NCBI GenBank assembly: GCA_026182355.1
Contig: JAPFBL010001000.1
Coordinates: 1 to 64,000, forward strand
DNA length: 64,000 nt
Origin: Hermatobates lingyangjiaoensis
Taxonomy: Eukaryota > Arthropoda > Insecta > Hemiptera > Hermatobatidae
Reading direction: 5' to 3'
Position 1 is the first letter of the stretch. The number at the start of each line of letters is the position of its first letter. Positions 20,085 to 31,509 of this stretch are shown piece after piece. A program made the translations under genes and the position numbers. The notes under the pieces were generated by a model that was given only the letters and a program-made list of their open reading frames with translations, ran no database searches and was not told where the DNA came from.

Positions 20085-21390
20085 AAGTTTGCGTTTAAAT
20101 TATGATAAACACAAACAAAATTAAAAACAACTAACAATACCTGGTTGCTAGAGTATTTCAGCACCTAAAACAACCTGTATATTTTGAGAATAAAAATATC
20201 AGTGTAGCGAGAGAAACACAGATTAAAAGTTTATAACTTCGCTTCTATGTTGAATTTCCTATCCATTGATATGTTACGTTTTAAGTTAGCCATACACAAA
20301 TCTACTGACAAAGTTTTCAGCTCACTATGAACTGAATGGTGGCTGAGTTTACTTGTGACAAACAAACAAAAATAATTGTAGATAAATAAAACAAACAGAC
20401 AGAAATTTGTCTTAGGGTGGAATTCGATCGTTACAAGTCATTTCACAACAACCTTTCCTCTCACCCAAATCCATTTGTACGAATCCTTGCTTCCGCCTCA
20501 CCTTCCCGGAATCCCCCAAGACGACTGAAGAGAAAATGGCCCAGGTATCTACTATTACAATAATATACTAACCCCCCCCAAGTGAAAAGTTGAACCAGTG
20601 GGTTTCATTCTTTACTTATGTGCATCAAAGTTACTGTGCAATCTATTACTATATATGCCTGTTACGCAGAATATGCGTAGTTGTATATTTGTAAATAAAG
20701 ATGTTGAAAAAAAAAAAGGTGAATACGGTTTTTGTAATGTATAAAACGTAAAAATAACTTGAAATGAGTCAGTTTTAAGCAGGGCTATGGAGTCGGACCT
20801 AAAGTATTATGGCCGACTCCGACTCCGACACCACTATTTCTAACAGCCAACTCCTACTCCGACTCCAGTTCATCTTTTTATTATTAAAAAACAGATGACA
20901 GATGGCTAATAATAAGAATTAGTACTTTGTAGCTATGGTGCAGCTCTAAACCAGACGGAGCATCCATAGGTCATAGCCGAACGAATAGCCTCATTATAGA
21001 CAAGGTCCTAGACTGAGTCGACCGCCAGGAAGGAAAGACTAATAAACGTCTTCTATTTAATCATTTATATTACGAATAAATATCACATTAAGGAACGAAG
21101 AAGTTTGATATTATATTTACTTATAACAAAGTAAACACTGAACAAGCAAGGCCAGATATTTTGTATTAAACTAGACATTTTGTGTTCTACCATCAAATGT
21201 CCAATGTCCTTCTCCGAAGGAAAACATTCCACTTGAACTAATTAATCATGTTTTATCATTTTATCTCATTTTCATGTACACAAGTAATAACTATGTGAGG
21301 AGTCGGAGTCGGTTGATTTCTTCCGACTCCGACTCCACAGCCCTGGTTTTAAGTAATATACAGACAAAATCTTTCTTTTATTTATATAGA
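20085..21390 (-). mobile_element. Helitron non-coding copy carrying a nested hAT
   Basis: On minus it starts TCTATATAAATAAAAG at 21390 and matches the 5-prime half of 56658-57797, with phrases such as CTTACTTTAACTT-like, TTTTGTCACAAGTAAACTC and GGTATTGTTAG. A hAT at 20780-21345 splits the phrase GAGTCAGTTTTAAG. No Rep or helicase is seen. Confidence 0.6.
20780..21345. mobile_element. hAT non-autonomous element, complete
   Basis: Ends are CAGGGCTATGGAGTCGG and CCGACTCCACAGCCCTG, flanked by the perfect 8-bp duplication GTTTTAAG (20772-20779 and 21346-21353). It is 566 bp without a transposase frame. Repeated GACTCCGACTCC subterminal motifs occur at both ends. Confidence 0.9.
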
Positions 21391-21479
21391 TAGTTTTTCA
21401 GTCAAGGATTTCTGTTGTTAAACCATTTAAATAAATGTATTGATCAGTTGTTTTTCGTTCGAATGTGGTATTGAGGGTT

Positions 21480-21800
21480 TGGCTGATAGCTGCACCTTTG
21501 CTGTTGATTTCTCCAGGGAATCCTCCATCTCCTATATGTTTCTACATTACGAATCATAAATTTTTTCCTAACCCAAGTATATTTTTAGAGTTAAGGGCTT
21601 TTTAACACGTGCCTGACATCGTCCATGCTTAAAACAGAAAGTTTTAAGTCCTCCTCATTGAGAGGACGACGTGGTTAGATTATTTCAACACTCCTGTAAA
21701 AAAAAAAAGAAAAAAATTGATGCACCGAGTGAGAATCGATCCAAAGTCTACTAGTCCAGAAGCGAGCGCGCAAGCTCTTGTGCTACTCTAACCCCATGTA
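21480..21800 (-). mobile_element. tRNA-derived SINE, strongly diverged
   Basis: GAATCGATCC-like B box region and AGAGCTTGCGCGCTCGCTTC head are visible on minus near 21740-21790. The body ends with ACGTGTTAAAAAGCCC. The A box is poor. Confidence 0.5.
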
Positions 21801-21884
21801 CTACCACCTTTAGCATGTTTAATAACACCAAAAGTAAATTATTATAAAATATAAATATATTAAATTTATTGATATAGCTTTTTA

Positions 21885-22197
21885 AGTTCAAGGATTGATT
21901 TCTTGAGGATTTTCAGTCCAAAGAAATAACACTCCTGTTTATACGCCAACGTTTCGCCAAACAACTGTTTGGCATTTTCAAGGTTTGTTTTTGATGAAGA
22001 AACTATTTTTACGGTTCATGCTTCTATCTAGCATATTCGTACCTCATAGTATGCTAGTAGATAAAGGCATAGACAGTAAATAGTTTCTTTTTCAAAAACA
22101 AGCCTTGAAAATGCCAAACAGTTTTTTGGCGAAACGTTGGCGTATAAACAGGAGTGTAATTTCCTTTGACCAAAAATCCTCAAGAAACCAAACTTTG
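21885..22197. mobile_element. PLE family F palindrome
   Basis: Arms of about 150 bp meet near 22048. Each has GCC, a decayed core (TTGAAAA), GCCAAA-loop-TTTGGC stem II, GAAA, CGTT, GGC. The plus arm motif is at 22103-22143. Stem I, II and III of the ribozyme layout survive, but CTGANGA does not. A second family F palindrome is at 40360-40605. Confidence 0.65.
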
Positions 22198-22619
22198 AGC
22201 ATGTTAAATATATATGCTCAATATATATTTCGTATGTTAAATACGTGCATATAATATATTTATGTATAATATAAATATACACAGCATATAAATATTTAGC
22301 ATACCATATAACTATATATACATAGCATATAATATATGCTAAATATATATTTTAGACAATTGTTGCTAATAAGTACACTCTTCATTCACATATCAGAACA
22401 AAAATGGAATAGTTCTGAGTCAAATTACAGAGAAAAACACTCAGTAAATAACAAAAGAATAAAGAACTGATTTAGATCTTTTCCATTTCGACATCATTCG
22501 TTATCAGGAGAAGAAATTGTCAGTTCCATAGCTAGTTTGTAGATATGTAAAAATATAAAAAAAATCTCAAACTGGTTTTGAAAAAAGATCTCCAGATCGA
22601 TTTAATTATTGAATAATAG

Positions 22620-22825
22620 TAGTATATAGAATATTTACATATGTAATATATAGATTATTTACATATGTAATATACAGAATATTTACATATGTAATATATA
22701 GAATATTTACATATGTAATATATAGATTATTTACATATGTAATATATAGAATATTTAATATGTAATGTATAGAATATTAACATATGTAGTATAGAAATTT
22801 ACATATGTATTGTATAGAATATTTT
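22620..22825. repeat. 24-bp satellite, left block
   Basis: Units of ATTTACATATGTAATATATA plus GAAT repeat about eight times. The array resumes at 23341-23545 on the other side of a PLE palindrome. Confidence 0.8.
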
Positions 22826-23343
22826 TAAAATTAACCGCAGTCTCGGCATTCACGTCATAAGACTGAGAGATTCGATCCTACGAACTAACCTCCTGCTAAC
22901 AGGGTTCAACTGGAAAAGGAGTTGGCCAAGCGACATGTTAAATTAAAATCGATGACTCATGCTTAGTCATTGCTATAAATAGATTAAAAGGATAGTACAG
23001 GTTAATATAAAGAGAAGGTCAAAGGTCAATAATGAACAAGAAACAAGCGGTTAGAATAAATACTAAATTCTAACCACTTGTTTCTTGTTCATTATTGACC
23101 TTTGACCTTCTCTTTATATTAACCTGTACTATCCTTTTAATCTATTTATAGCAATGACTAAGCATGAGTCATCGATTTTAATTTAACATGTCACTTGGCC
23201 AACTCCTTTTCCAGTTGAACCCTGTTAGCAGGAGGTTAGTTCGTAGGATCGAATCTCTCAGTCTTAAGATCGTGAATGCCGAGACTGCGGTTAATTTTAA
23301 TGATATTTGTTTAAAAGAGGATCTGCTGCCTATTTATACCAAT
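22826..23343. mobile_element. PLE 5-prime-end palindrome within the 24-bp satellite
   Basis: Arms 22827-23056 (minus) and 23068-23303 (plus) are inverted about a 11-bp centre. The plus arm runs on into a PLE frame: QLNPVSRRLVRRIESLSLK-like, NAETAVNFNDICLKEDLLPI, YTNI, then the satellite. The leader contains no ribozyme core. Further copies: 35366-35573 (plus) and 43446-43750 (minus). Confidence 0.75.
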
Positions 23344-23550
23344 ATAGAATATTTACATATGTAGTATATAGAATATTTACATATGTAATATACTGAATAT
23401 TTACATATGTAATATACTGAATATTTACATATGTAATATATATAATATTTTATATGTAGTATATAGAATATTCATATATGTAGTATATAGAATGTATTCA
23501 AATGTAGTATATGGAATATTTACATATATAGTATATAGAATAAGCGTATA
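23341..23550. repeat. 24-bp satellite, right block
   Basis: The same ATATGTAATATA-type unit as 22620-22825, with more variants toward the right. Confidence 0.75.
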
Positions 23551-25300
23551 TAGAATATTTTTTTTCTAGAATAGAAAAAATAACAAGTTTTTGTATAACT
23601 AATTTGTATAACAAGTTTTTGTTAATACAAAAAAAATGTTGAATATAAATATGATATACTTACAAAAAGACTATTCTGAATTAAATCCCTATGGTCATAA
23701 GAGTATCTTCAGAAGAGAGAAGAGAGGTATAGATCTGAAAAATATAAAAAAAAAGAATTTATAGTATACTCGACTACCCGTGATCCTTTGTATCACTCAG
23801 AAATTATAACAATAATTATTGAAATTAACTTCCTGAACATGATTAATAGGGATATTTTTAATTGTTGTTTCTTGTTATTAAGGCACATAAACAGATTCTT
23901 ACATGGCCTAAGCTTTTGATATAGTATTCTTAATATGATTTAAGATATATACACAGTAAGTATATTTAGTAAAATAAAAATCGTTAAAAAGTGAAATATT
24001 TTATTTGTGTTAGTTTTTTTTTTTTTTTTTAGCGTTTTAGTTCTACATTGGAAGATCCTTTATGCGATCTTGAAATATTAAATGTTAAAATATTAAAAAA
24101 AAAAAGAAAAGTATATTTTTTTTTCGTAGCTCAAAATAAAACTTCATACTCCCGCCCGCATAAAGCTAGTATTCCTTCTCGAATACCATCTCAACTTTCA
24201 ACCACAACAAGGCAACAAGGAATTTCTGTACAAATTTTGCTATGCAGTTATTAAAAGATAAACAGTTGGTGATTGAATTTAAAATGTGTTCGAAATCCAG
24301 AAAGAGAAAAGCTAATGAGGACATTGTAGCACGTTTTTGCTTTTGTTTGCTACAGTTCAGCCTTTTAATTTATTTGAAAGAAACCATTTAGACATTCTTA
24401 TTATTTTTCAAAAACTCAGAATGTTCAAAATGTGTTTCATTAGAAATTAAATTTAATTTTCTCTGTAGCACTTTGTCGATTTCATAAGTAACACTTTATA
24501 GCCCATCTTTAAAAGGGTAGTCAAATCAGTAATAAGTGTATGTTTATTTTTTACTTTCTAATAAATGCATTTTTCCCTATTTTAGATGTATTTTGCAGCT
24601 CTCAGTGTTTTTTTTTTTTTTGTGGAAACCGGGTTTAAATGGCTCTTTTGGTGTTAAAGGTCCCCGACCCCTGTTCTATACTATTCTTCTCTTTGAAAAC
24701 CATCACTTATATTCAAACCAGAAAATAATATCTTAGAGGAAAAAACATACAAAAGGAAAAAGCATACTGAGGAAAAACACAACGTGAAAATAACCAGGGA
24801 CACTGATAGTGAAAGATCCTAAAATCTTGAGGAAAGAGCAAAACCACCTGCGGTTTTCAAATAATTCAAATAATAAAAGCCTCAATATTATAACTTTAAG
24901 AAGATTTAAATTACAACTTTAAGTTATTTATTAGATTTTCTTTTATCTAATAACTTTAAGGTTTTAACATAAAAATTGAAACGTCTGTAACGGGACTTTG
25001 ATTTTGAAACAAAAAAATTGACCAAATCCAGATTAATAATCATGATACAGTAAAAATATAGAATTTGACAATAAACAGGGCTCTGTTGAAATATTAGAGA
25101 AAGTTTTTTTTAGCACCCTACTAAGCTAAATCGATATAACAGAATGGGTATTTTAATGAAAGGGCAATTTAATTTCTAATTAAATTAAATGTTGTTAATC
25201 TGATCATTAAGGAAATAACTTATACAGTTATGTATACATATACTATTATGTTATATAGAATAAATAACACACCTACTCTATTAAACGGTTGATGTATTAT
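23551..25300. other. AT-rich stretch without recognised features
   Basis: Several short frames exist (for example 24048-24254) but show no motif and low-complexity composition. No terminal repeats or cassettes were found. Confidence 0.45.
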
Positions 25301-25304
25301 TCAA

Positions 25305-25409
25305 AATATATATATATATATATATTTAAAGATTTCACATAAACTCGTGAAATAACAATGATCAAACCACAAACTTGTGTCTTGTTTTCCCATTTCTTAT
25401 TGTGGTTTG

Positions 25410-25471
<62 letters not shown>

Positions 25472-25690
25472 AGTGTGTTATTAAAATAAGCTTCTGCATT
25501 GACCAGTTTCTTGTTGACACTCTCTAGTTTTCGTGTATATATATATATAAATGATCAAACCACAATAAGAAATGGGAAAACAAGACTAAGATCTTTCAAC
25601 CGTAACAAGCGGTCTTGTTTTCCCATTTTCTTATTGTGGTTTGATCATTGATTGTTATTTCACGTGTTTATGTGAAATCTTTATATATAT
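25305..25690. mobile_element. Truncated PLE family A pieces and TG/TA tracts
   Basis: At 25324-25415 two outer arms are joined with the core deleted. At 25549-25682 a minus arm fuses at CGGTCTT to the plus strand GTTTTCCC, again losing the CTGACGA core. Both look like deletions inside a palindrome. Confidence 0.6.
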
Positions 25691-25691
25691 A

Positions 25692-25905
25692 TATATTTGT
25701 AAAAGTTATAATCAGTCCTTCATTTAAACATATATTTTTAAATAACGCCCCATATTTGGCTTGTATCTGCTGTTATGTCGACTAGCAATATCGGTGATAA
25801 GCTTTATAGTTTTAATGAAAAAACGAGTTAGGAATTCCAAAAACTGGAGAAAATATGTAAGAAACAGATACAAGCCAAATATTGGGCGTTATTAGCAATA
25901 TATAT
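25692..25905. mobile_element. PLE family K piece, inverted ends
   Basis: GGCTTGTATCTGCTGTTATG at the left and CAGATACAAGCCAAATATTG at the right are inverted. Between them a plus frame reads KLYSFNEKTS, stop, EFQKLEKICKKQIQAKYWAL, matching the ORF start in 30300-30530. The ribozyme is missing. Confidence 0.6.
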
Positions 25906-26080
25906 ATAAAGTTAAAATTACAGCTAGAGAACACAAGAAAGAGGACTAACACTCACGAATCTCGATCATTTCGGCGTCTTGCCGTCTTCAGGAGAGAAGA
26001 AGAAAATAAAAAGGAGAAGGAATGAAGGAACGGAGACGTAAATGCGTCCACTGGCCGATACAAACAACTATATATGATAT
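25906..26080 (-). mobile_element. Short TA-flanked cassette, family H copy 1
   Basis: A unit of about 165 bp lies between TA tracts. Minus-strand core at 25960-25995. Its second copy (37735-37965) shares the same ends and reads nearly identically through the conserved part. Confidence 0.7.
25960..25995 (-). ncRNA. Hammerhead-like motif, family H
   Basis: TCTC, CTGAAGA, C, GGC-AAGAC-GCC, GAAA, TGATC, GAGA. Stem I has four pairs, and the cleavage triplet would be ATC. Stem III is short (AT/AT with G between). One extra C lies between A9 and stem II. Confidence 0.6.
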
Positions 26081-26099
26081 ATATATATATCATACATAG

Positions 26100-27185
26100 A
26101 CGTTTTAATACTGCATCAATTAATTTGGAGGGGGGGGGGATAAGCTATATTTATCATAAAAATGAATCTGATAAATCAATCGATTGATTGACAATACATG
26201 CAATTTATAGTTTGATTGATTTGTAAAAAATTATCCAACATGAAAACTATCTTTCAAGGATAAGTCAATCATTGAAGAAGAAGAAGAAGAAGAAGATGAT
26301 GATGATGGATTAAAACACAACTGTCATCTGATTGATTGATAGTCCTAGCAAAAATAACATGCACAATCCCCCCCCCTCCCACTGCCACTGCCATCCCCCC
26401 TCCACCTTTCAAACTGATTAAATTAAATTGAACACATCTGCCCCATAAAAGAGAGTTTAACATGAAATTCTAGTGTATTTATTATCTCTCTTGGCAACCC
26501 TGCGTCAGAAAACTATTCCAATAATACTTAAACAAATTAGACTGCCTTTACTAACAGTTAAAATGTGAAGAAAAATTCGATAAAAATAAATATTTATTTT
26601 TAATAAGAAATAATAATTAAAAATTAATAATATAAATAAAAGGAATAAAAAATAACTTCAGTTATTTAACTTCGATCTTTTCAATTAAGTCACAAATGTT
26701 ATTTGATAACTTGTCATTAATTTAATTTAATTATTTGTTAATACGAATTAATTAGAGAAATAGTAATTATTTAATTAACTCAATGTAATATTTGGGGTTT
26801 TTTCTTTTCTCCATTCGTTGATTAGAAAGAGGCTTTTTGCAATATTAAATAGAAGTTTGTAAGGACAAACAAAATATAGTAGTAATATTATTAATGGAAT
26901 GAAAGATCTTCTTAAGAAATGAAACAATACCACAGCACATATAGTGAACTAAATTAAAATAAAGCTCTTAATTAAAAATCTTTGTATCACTAATAGGTAA
27001 ATATTAATGTCCAAACAAAAAGCAAAACTGTCATTTGAAAGCTTATTACAAAATATTAAAATTTGTAGTTGTAGAAAATCTAATTTCTAATTCGTTTTGT
27101 GTTTTCAGATTTTTCTTAAATTTCTTCTTTTTTTTTAAAGTAGCCATGTCCAATTTAGCTGTGTCACCTATCATCCTTTTCGAAT
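26100..27185. other. AT-rich stretch with short simple repeats
   Basis: (GAA)n then (GAT)n at 26273-26307, and C-rich and G-rich runs at 26130 and 26370-26400. No genes were found. Confidence 0.5.
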
Positions 27186-27189
27186 TCAT

Positions 27190-28860
27190 CTGTGTTAGGT
27201 ATCGAATTTATCACTTTTTTTCAGGTATCTAATCTTTTCAAATTCAGATGTCTGGTATGTATCAAGTATGAAATTTTCAAATTTAGATGTCTGGTATCAT
27301 TCTTTTCAAAGATAACCTGTGTCAGCTATCACCATGCCCAATATACCAAGTTAGTGATATCAGGTACCACCTTTTCCAAGTCAACAGTATCAGGAATGAC
27401 TTTTTCAAATTCAGATGTCTGGTATCACCTTTTCAAAGATAACTGTGTCAGCTATCACCATGCCAATATACCCAGTTAGCGATATCAGGTACCACCTTTT
27501 CCAAGTTAACAGTTTCAGGAATGACTTTTTCAAAATTAGATATCAGTTATCACCTTTTCAAAGATAACTGTATCAGGAATGGCTTTTTCAAATTCAGATG
27601 TCTGGTATCACCTTTTCAAAGATAACTGTGTCAGCTATCACCATGCCCAAGATACCAAGTTAGCGATATCAGGTATCACCTTTTCCAAGACAGCTGTATC
27701 GGGTATGACTTTTTCAAATTCAGATGTCTGGTACCACCTTTTCCAAGTCAACGGTATCAGGAATGACTTTTTCAAATTCAGATGTCTGGTATCACCTTTT
27801 CAAAGATAACTGTGTCAGCTATCACCATGTCCAAGATACCAAGTTAGCGATATCAGGTACCACCTTTTCCAAGACAGCTGCATGAGGAATGACTTTTTCA
27901 AATTCAGATGTCTGGTATCACCTTTTCAAAGATAACTGTGTCAGCTATCACCATGCCAATATACCAAGTTAGCGATATCAGGTATTACCTTTTCCAAGTC
28001 ATCAGTATCAGGAATGATTTTTTGAAAATTAGATGTCCGGTCTTTTCCAAGTCAACAGTATCAGGAATGACTTTTTGAAAATTAGATGTCCGGTATCACC
28101 TTTTCAAAGATAACTGTGTCACCATGCCCAAGGTACCAAGTTAGTGATATCAGGTACCACCTTTTCCAAGTCAATAGTATCAGGAATGACTTTTTCAAAT
28201 TCAGATGTCTGGTATCACCTTTTCAAAGATAACTGTGTCAGCTATCACCATGCCAATATACCAAGTTAGCGATATCAGGTATTACCTTTTCCAAGTCAAC
28301 AGTATCAGGAATGATTTTTTGAAAATTAGATGTCCGGTATCACCTTTTCAAAGATAACTGTGTCAGCTATCACCATGTCCAAGATACCAAGTTAGCAATA
28401 TCAGGTACCACCTTTTCCAAGACAGCTGCATGAGGAATGACTTTTTCAAATTCAGATGTCTGGTATCACCTTTTCAAAGATAACTGTGTCAGCTATCACC
28501 ATGCCAATATACCAAGTTAGCGATATCAGGTATTACCTTTTTCAAGTCAACAGTATCAGGAATGATTTATTGAAAATTAGATGTCCGGTATCACCTTTTC
28601 AAAGATAACTGTGTCAGCTATCACCATGTCAAAGATACCAAGTTAGCGATATCAGGTATCACCTTTTCCAAGACAGCTGTATCAGGAATGACTTTTTCAA
28701 AATTAGATGTCAGGTATCACCTTTTCAAAGATAACTGTGTCAGTTATCACCATGCCCAAGATACCAATTTAGCTGTGTCAACTATCACCATATCCAAGAT
28801 AAGTATGTCACCATGTTCAAGGTATTGTATCAGCTATCACCATGCCAACTATTATACCAC
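27190..28860. repeat. Satellite array of about 120-125-bp units
   Basis: Blocks built from GGTATCACCTTTTCAAAGAT, AACTGTGTCAGCTATCACCA, ACCAAGTTAGCGATATCAGG and GGAATGACTTTTTCAAATTC recur about a dozen times. Spacings vary (about 60, 125, 180, 250 bp), reflecting internal TATCACCTTTTCCAAG sub-repeats. Short frames reading SDVWYHLFKDNCVSYHHA are by-products of the repeat. Confidence 0.85.
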
Positions 28861-29247
28861 CACTGACCCCAATAACAACTTTATTTAAAACTATCAATAC
28901 TGTTTTTTTTTCGTTATAAAACTCCAAAGTAAAATGCCTTGTTTCTTTTCCATTTAAACTGCTTCTATACATAACTGATTTCTTAAAACTAGACAATTTT
29001 CATATTAGTTTCATAGTTGTTATTGTTGAGTCATTTTCTATAGAAATAACAGAATAGGGGAAGAAAAAAAGGGAAGACAAAGGAAGAATGGATATTTTTG
29101 ATGGACAAAAGGCAAGAGTGCATAATAGATGACGACGAGGACGAGAGAGGTTAGGTAGGATACATTGCGGGACTATCGCATTTTGCTATTGTCCAACAAT
29201 TACTTCAAGTTCTTTTTTTTCCATACAGCTCTATTCCAGTAGATACG

Positions 29248-29254
<7 letters not shown>
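28861..29254. other. No recognised features
   Basis: AT-rich with a purine-rich patch at 29050-29150. Nothing coding or repetitive was identified. Confidence 0.45.
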
Positions 29255-29278
<24 letters not shown>

Positions 29279-29545
29279 CACAATAAGAAAATGGGAAAAC
29301 AAGACTAAGATCTTTCAACCGTAACAAGCGGTCTTCGTCCGAGTCAAAAACCCAACTCAAACGACTCTGAGTCACTGAGTCACTGACTCAGAGTCAAAAA
29401 CCTGACTCTGACGAAGACCGCTTGTTACGGTTGAAAGATCTTAGTCTTGTTTTCCCATTTTCTTATTGTGGTTTGGTCATTGATTGTTATTTCACGTGTT
29501 TATGTGAAATCTTTATATGTGTGTGTGTGTGTGTGTGTGTTAATT
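29255..29545. mobile_element. PLE family A palindrome
   Basis: Minus core 29303-29345 has U4 changed (CGGACGA). Plus core 29404-29446 is intact. The centre carries extra GACTCTGAGTCACTGAGTCA-like sequence made of repeated GACTC motifs. The right end has the hairpin and then (GT)n. Confidence 0.75.
29404..29446 (+). ncRNA. Hammerhead-like ribozyme motif, family A
   Basis: All core residues, stem I GACT/AGTC, stem II and AGATCT stem III are intact. Confidence 0.7.
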
Positions 29546-29745
29546 TGATTGAGTAGGAACGCGAATTGTAAATGACACAGGAATGAAAGGTAATGTTTAT
29601 TATACAAGCGCGACACACTGACTGACTGACCCCCTCCTCGAGGCCAGCCTTGATAATCTGTCTCTGTGCGTAAACAAAGACTCTGACCCGCGATGCTGGC
29701 GGTACAGCCACCGCCAACTCCGCTAACTTATATACAGTATTAGGT
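29546..29745 (-). mobile_element. Possible LTR remnant
   Basis: On minus: a TATATAAG box near 29730, GC-richer sequence, then ATAATAAACATTACC with a polyadenylation-like AATAAA near 29600, ending about AATCAAATTAACA at the GT tract. The order promoter, then poly(A) signal resembles a solo LTR end. No partner LTR or TG start was seen. Confidence 0.3.
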
Positions 29746-30245
29746 AGGTTTTGTTTTTAAAGGCTAGGTCATATAAAAGAAAATAAACTCCTCCCTCGGC
29801 CAACGTTTCGATGTATTTGTACATCACCTTCAGGACTAAAATTAAAGTAAGAACTATAATACTTTTAACAAAACAACCTACAACCTACATACAGAACTAA
29901 ATTATTGAGAACAACATGTACACACAAAAGGTTATTTTACAATCAGAGTTGTTCATTCTAAGTACAAATAGTATTACAAATAGTAATTCTAGTGTTGTAT
30001 TTATGTGTTGTTTTTAATAATTTAGTTCTTTATAGTATATAGTATGTTGTATATAGTATATAGTTTAGTATAGTATATAGTATATAATATAGTAGTTTGT
30101 AGATTGTTTTGTTAAAAGTATTATGGTTCTTACTCAAATTTTAGCCCTGAAGATGATGTACAAACACATCGAAACGTTGGCCTAGGAAGGAGTTTATTTT
30201 CTTTTATATGACTTAGCCTTCAGAAACAAAACCTACATAATACAA
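29727..30245. mobile_element. PLE family C palindrome
   Basis: Outer ends TAGGTAGGTTTTGTTT and AAACAAAACCTACATAA are inverted. Minus core 29799-29836 reads CTGAAGG (A9 changed to G). Plus core 30144-30182 is intact. The central part has TATAGTATATAG repeats. A single plus copy lies at 42700-42960. Confidence 0.75.
30144..30182 (+). ncRNA. Hammerhead-like motif, family C
   Basis: GCC, CTGAAGA, T, GATGT-ACAAAC-ACATC, GAAA, CGTT, GGCC. Stem II five pairs, stem I three, stem III palindrome ACGT, cleavage base T. One unpaired U lies before stem II. Confidence 0.6.
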
Positions 30246-30284
30246 TAGAATAGAAGAGGTCAAGAACAATTTTTTGAGAATATA

Positions 30285-30560
30285 TATGTATATATATATT
30301 TGTAAAAGTTGAAAGCAGTCCTTCATTTAAACATATATTGTTAAAAACGCCCCATATTTGGCTTGTATCTGTTTCTTACACAATTTCTCCAGTTTCCGGA
30401 ATTCCTTTCTCGTCTCTTCATTAAAACTATAAAGCTTATCACCAATATTGCTAGTCGACATGTTTCGAATGTACCACATTCATCATCAGGACAATAATGA
30501 GAATAATAGTAGGATTGTTGGTTTATATATATGTAGAGGTGGATTACTATTGGAATGTTC
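30285..30560 (-). mobile_element. PLE family K terminal repeat: ribozyme followed by ORF start
   Basis: On minus the core (30454-30492) is followed within about 25 bp by a frame reading KLYSFNEETRKEFRKLEKLC, KKQIQAKYGAFLTICLNEGL, LSTFTNI, then TA repeats. This shows the order ribozyme then ORF start on one strand. Confidence 0.75.
30454..30492 (-). ncRNA. Hammerhead-like motif, family K
   Basis: GTC, CTGATGA, T, GAATGT-GGT-ACATTC, GAAA, CATGTC, GAC. Stem II has six pairs. The cleavage triplet would be the classical GUC. Stem III is the palindrome ACATGT. One U is unpaired before stem II. Confidence 0.65.
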
Positions 30561-30589
30561 ACAGGACATCACCCTGGGTCACGGGGCAT

Positions 30590-30720
30590 TAGGACAAATA
30601 TAGTTTAATATAGACAAAGAAACATAGAGAAATCAAAAGAACACACTTACACAACTGTAAGTGTGTTCTTTTGATTTCTATATGTTTCTTTGTCTATATT
30701 GAACTATATATATATAGTTC

Positions 30721-30745
<25 letters not shown>
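30590..30745. mobile_element. PLE family I palindrome without core
   Basis: Two outer arms (30597-30653 and 30657-30712) meet at CTTACACAACTGTAAG, so the ribozyme parts are deleted and only the AGAACACACTTAC ends remain. Confidence 0.65.
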
Positions 30746-30752
<7 letters not shown>

Positions 30753-30845
30753 GGGTAGGCAGCAAATCTTCTTTTAAACATGTTGAATTGAAATATACCG
30801 TAGCTATTTTGACGATCCATCTCTCTACGGTGGCACAGAAATAAA
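30745..30845 (-). mobile_element. PLE ORF N-terminal fragment
   Basis: On minus a frame reads IVKIATVYFNSTCLKEDLLP, THINI and enters the TA tract at 30745. Sequence from 30846 to 31150 is unassigned and could be its leader. Confidence 0.6.
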
Positions 30846-31149
30846 CTTACTAGGGAAATGTTAATAGAAGGAACATCAATATTGCATTACAATAGTGACA
30901 TTAGTTGATAAGCTATATAAATGCTCTTTATATCAAAGAAGAGAATCCTAGTCACAATGTCCAAAGTTCCGACTTTAATGCTATCCCTAGTAACAAGAAT
31001 TTCCAAAATAATTTCAAATTAATCAGAGAGACGGGATTAAGTCGGTTTGGCAATAACTGAGAGTCTATCGCGCTATGAGAGGACGTTATTTCGCCAAGTT
31101 GATCAACCTTGCATTTCCTAACTTGTTTAAACCAGCTAACTTTTATTTA

Positions 31150-31500
31150 TAATCATTATTTTAATTCTAAATTGTTTCAACTTTTTTCATCTTGTATAAC
31201 TTCTACATTTTTTTTTTAAAAATGTCTTACCAAAATTTTAACCTGACGATGACTATTGTATGGTCGAAAACTTGTGAGTAAATAAATTAGTTTCTTATTT
31301 GTTTACCTAGTCCATGAAATGTTATTCCAACTGGTAAAGTTTAAATGTTTCTAGCAAAGTTTATTTGGGAATTACCGCAAAATGAAAGAAGAATAATCAG
31401 AAAATTAGAGACAGTCTGTAAAAAAGTCGTGAATACGGAGGCTGCTGCGTATTTAAATTTATATATTTATAATATTATATATATATTAATATATATATAT
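31150..31500 (+). mobile_element. PLE terminal repeat, family M type: ribozyme then ORF start
   Basis: Core: CTGACGA (31243-31249), T, GACTA-TTGTA-TGGTC, GAAA (31266-31269), ACTTG. A frame further down reads ELPQNERRIIRKLETVCKKV, VNTEAAAYLN before TA. The distance from core to TA is about 190 bp. Confidence 0.65.
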
Positions 31501-31509
31501 ATATATATA

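Noticed and set aside
24048..24254. 68-residue frame considered as a host exon
   Set aside because: Low complexity, A-tract in the middle, no motif, no evidence of flanking coding sequence.
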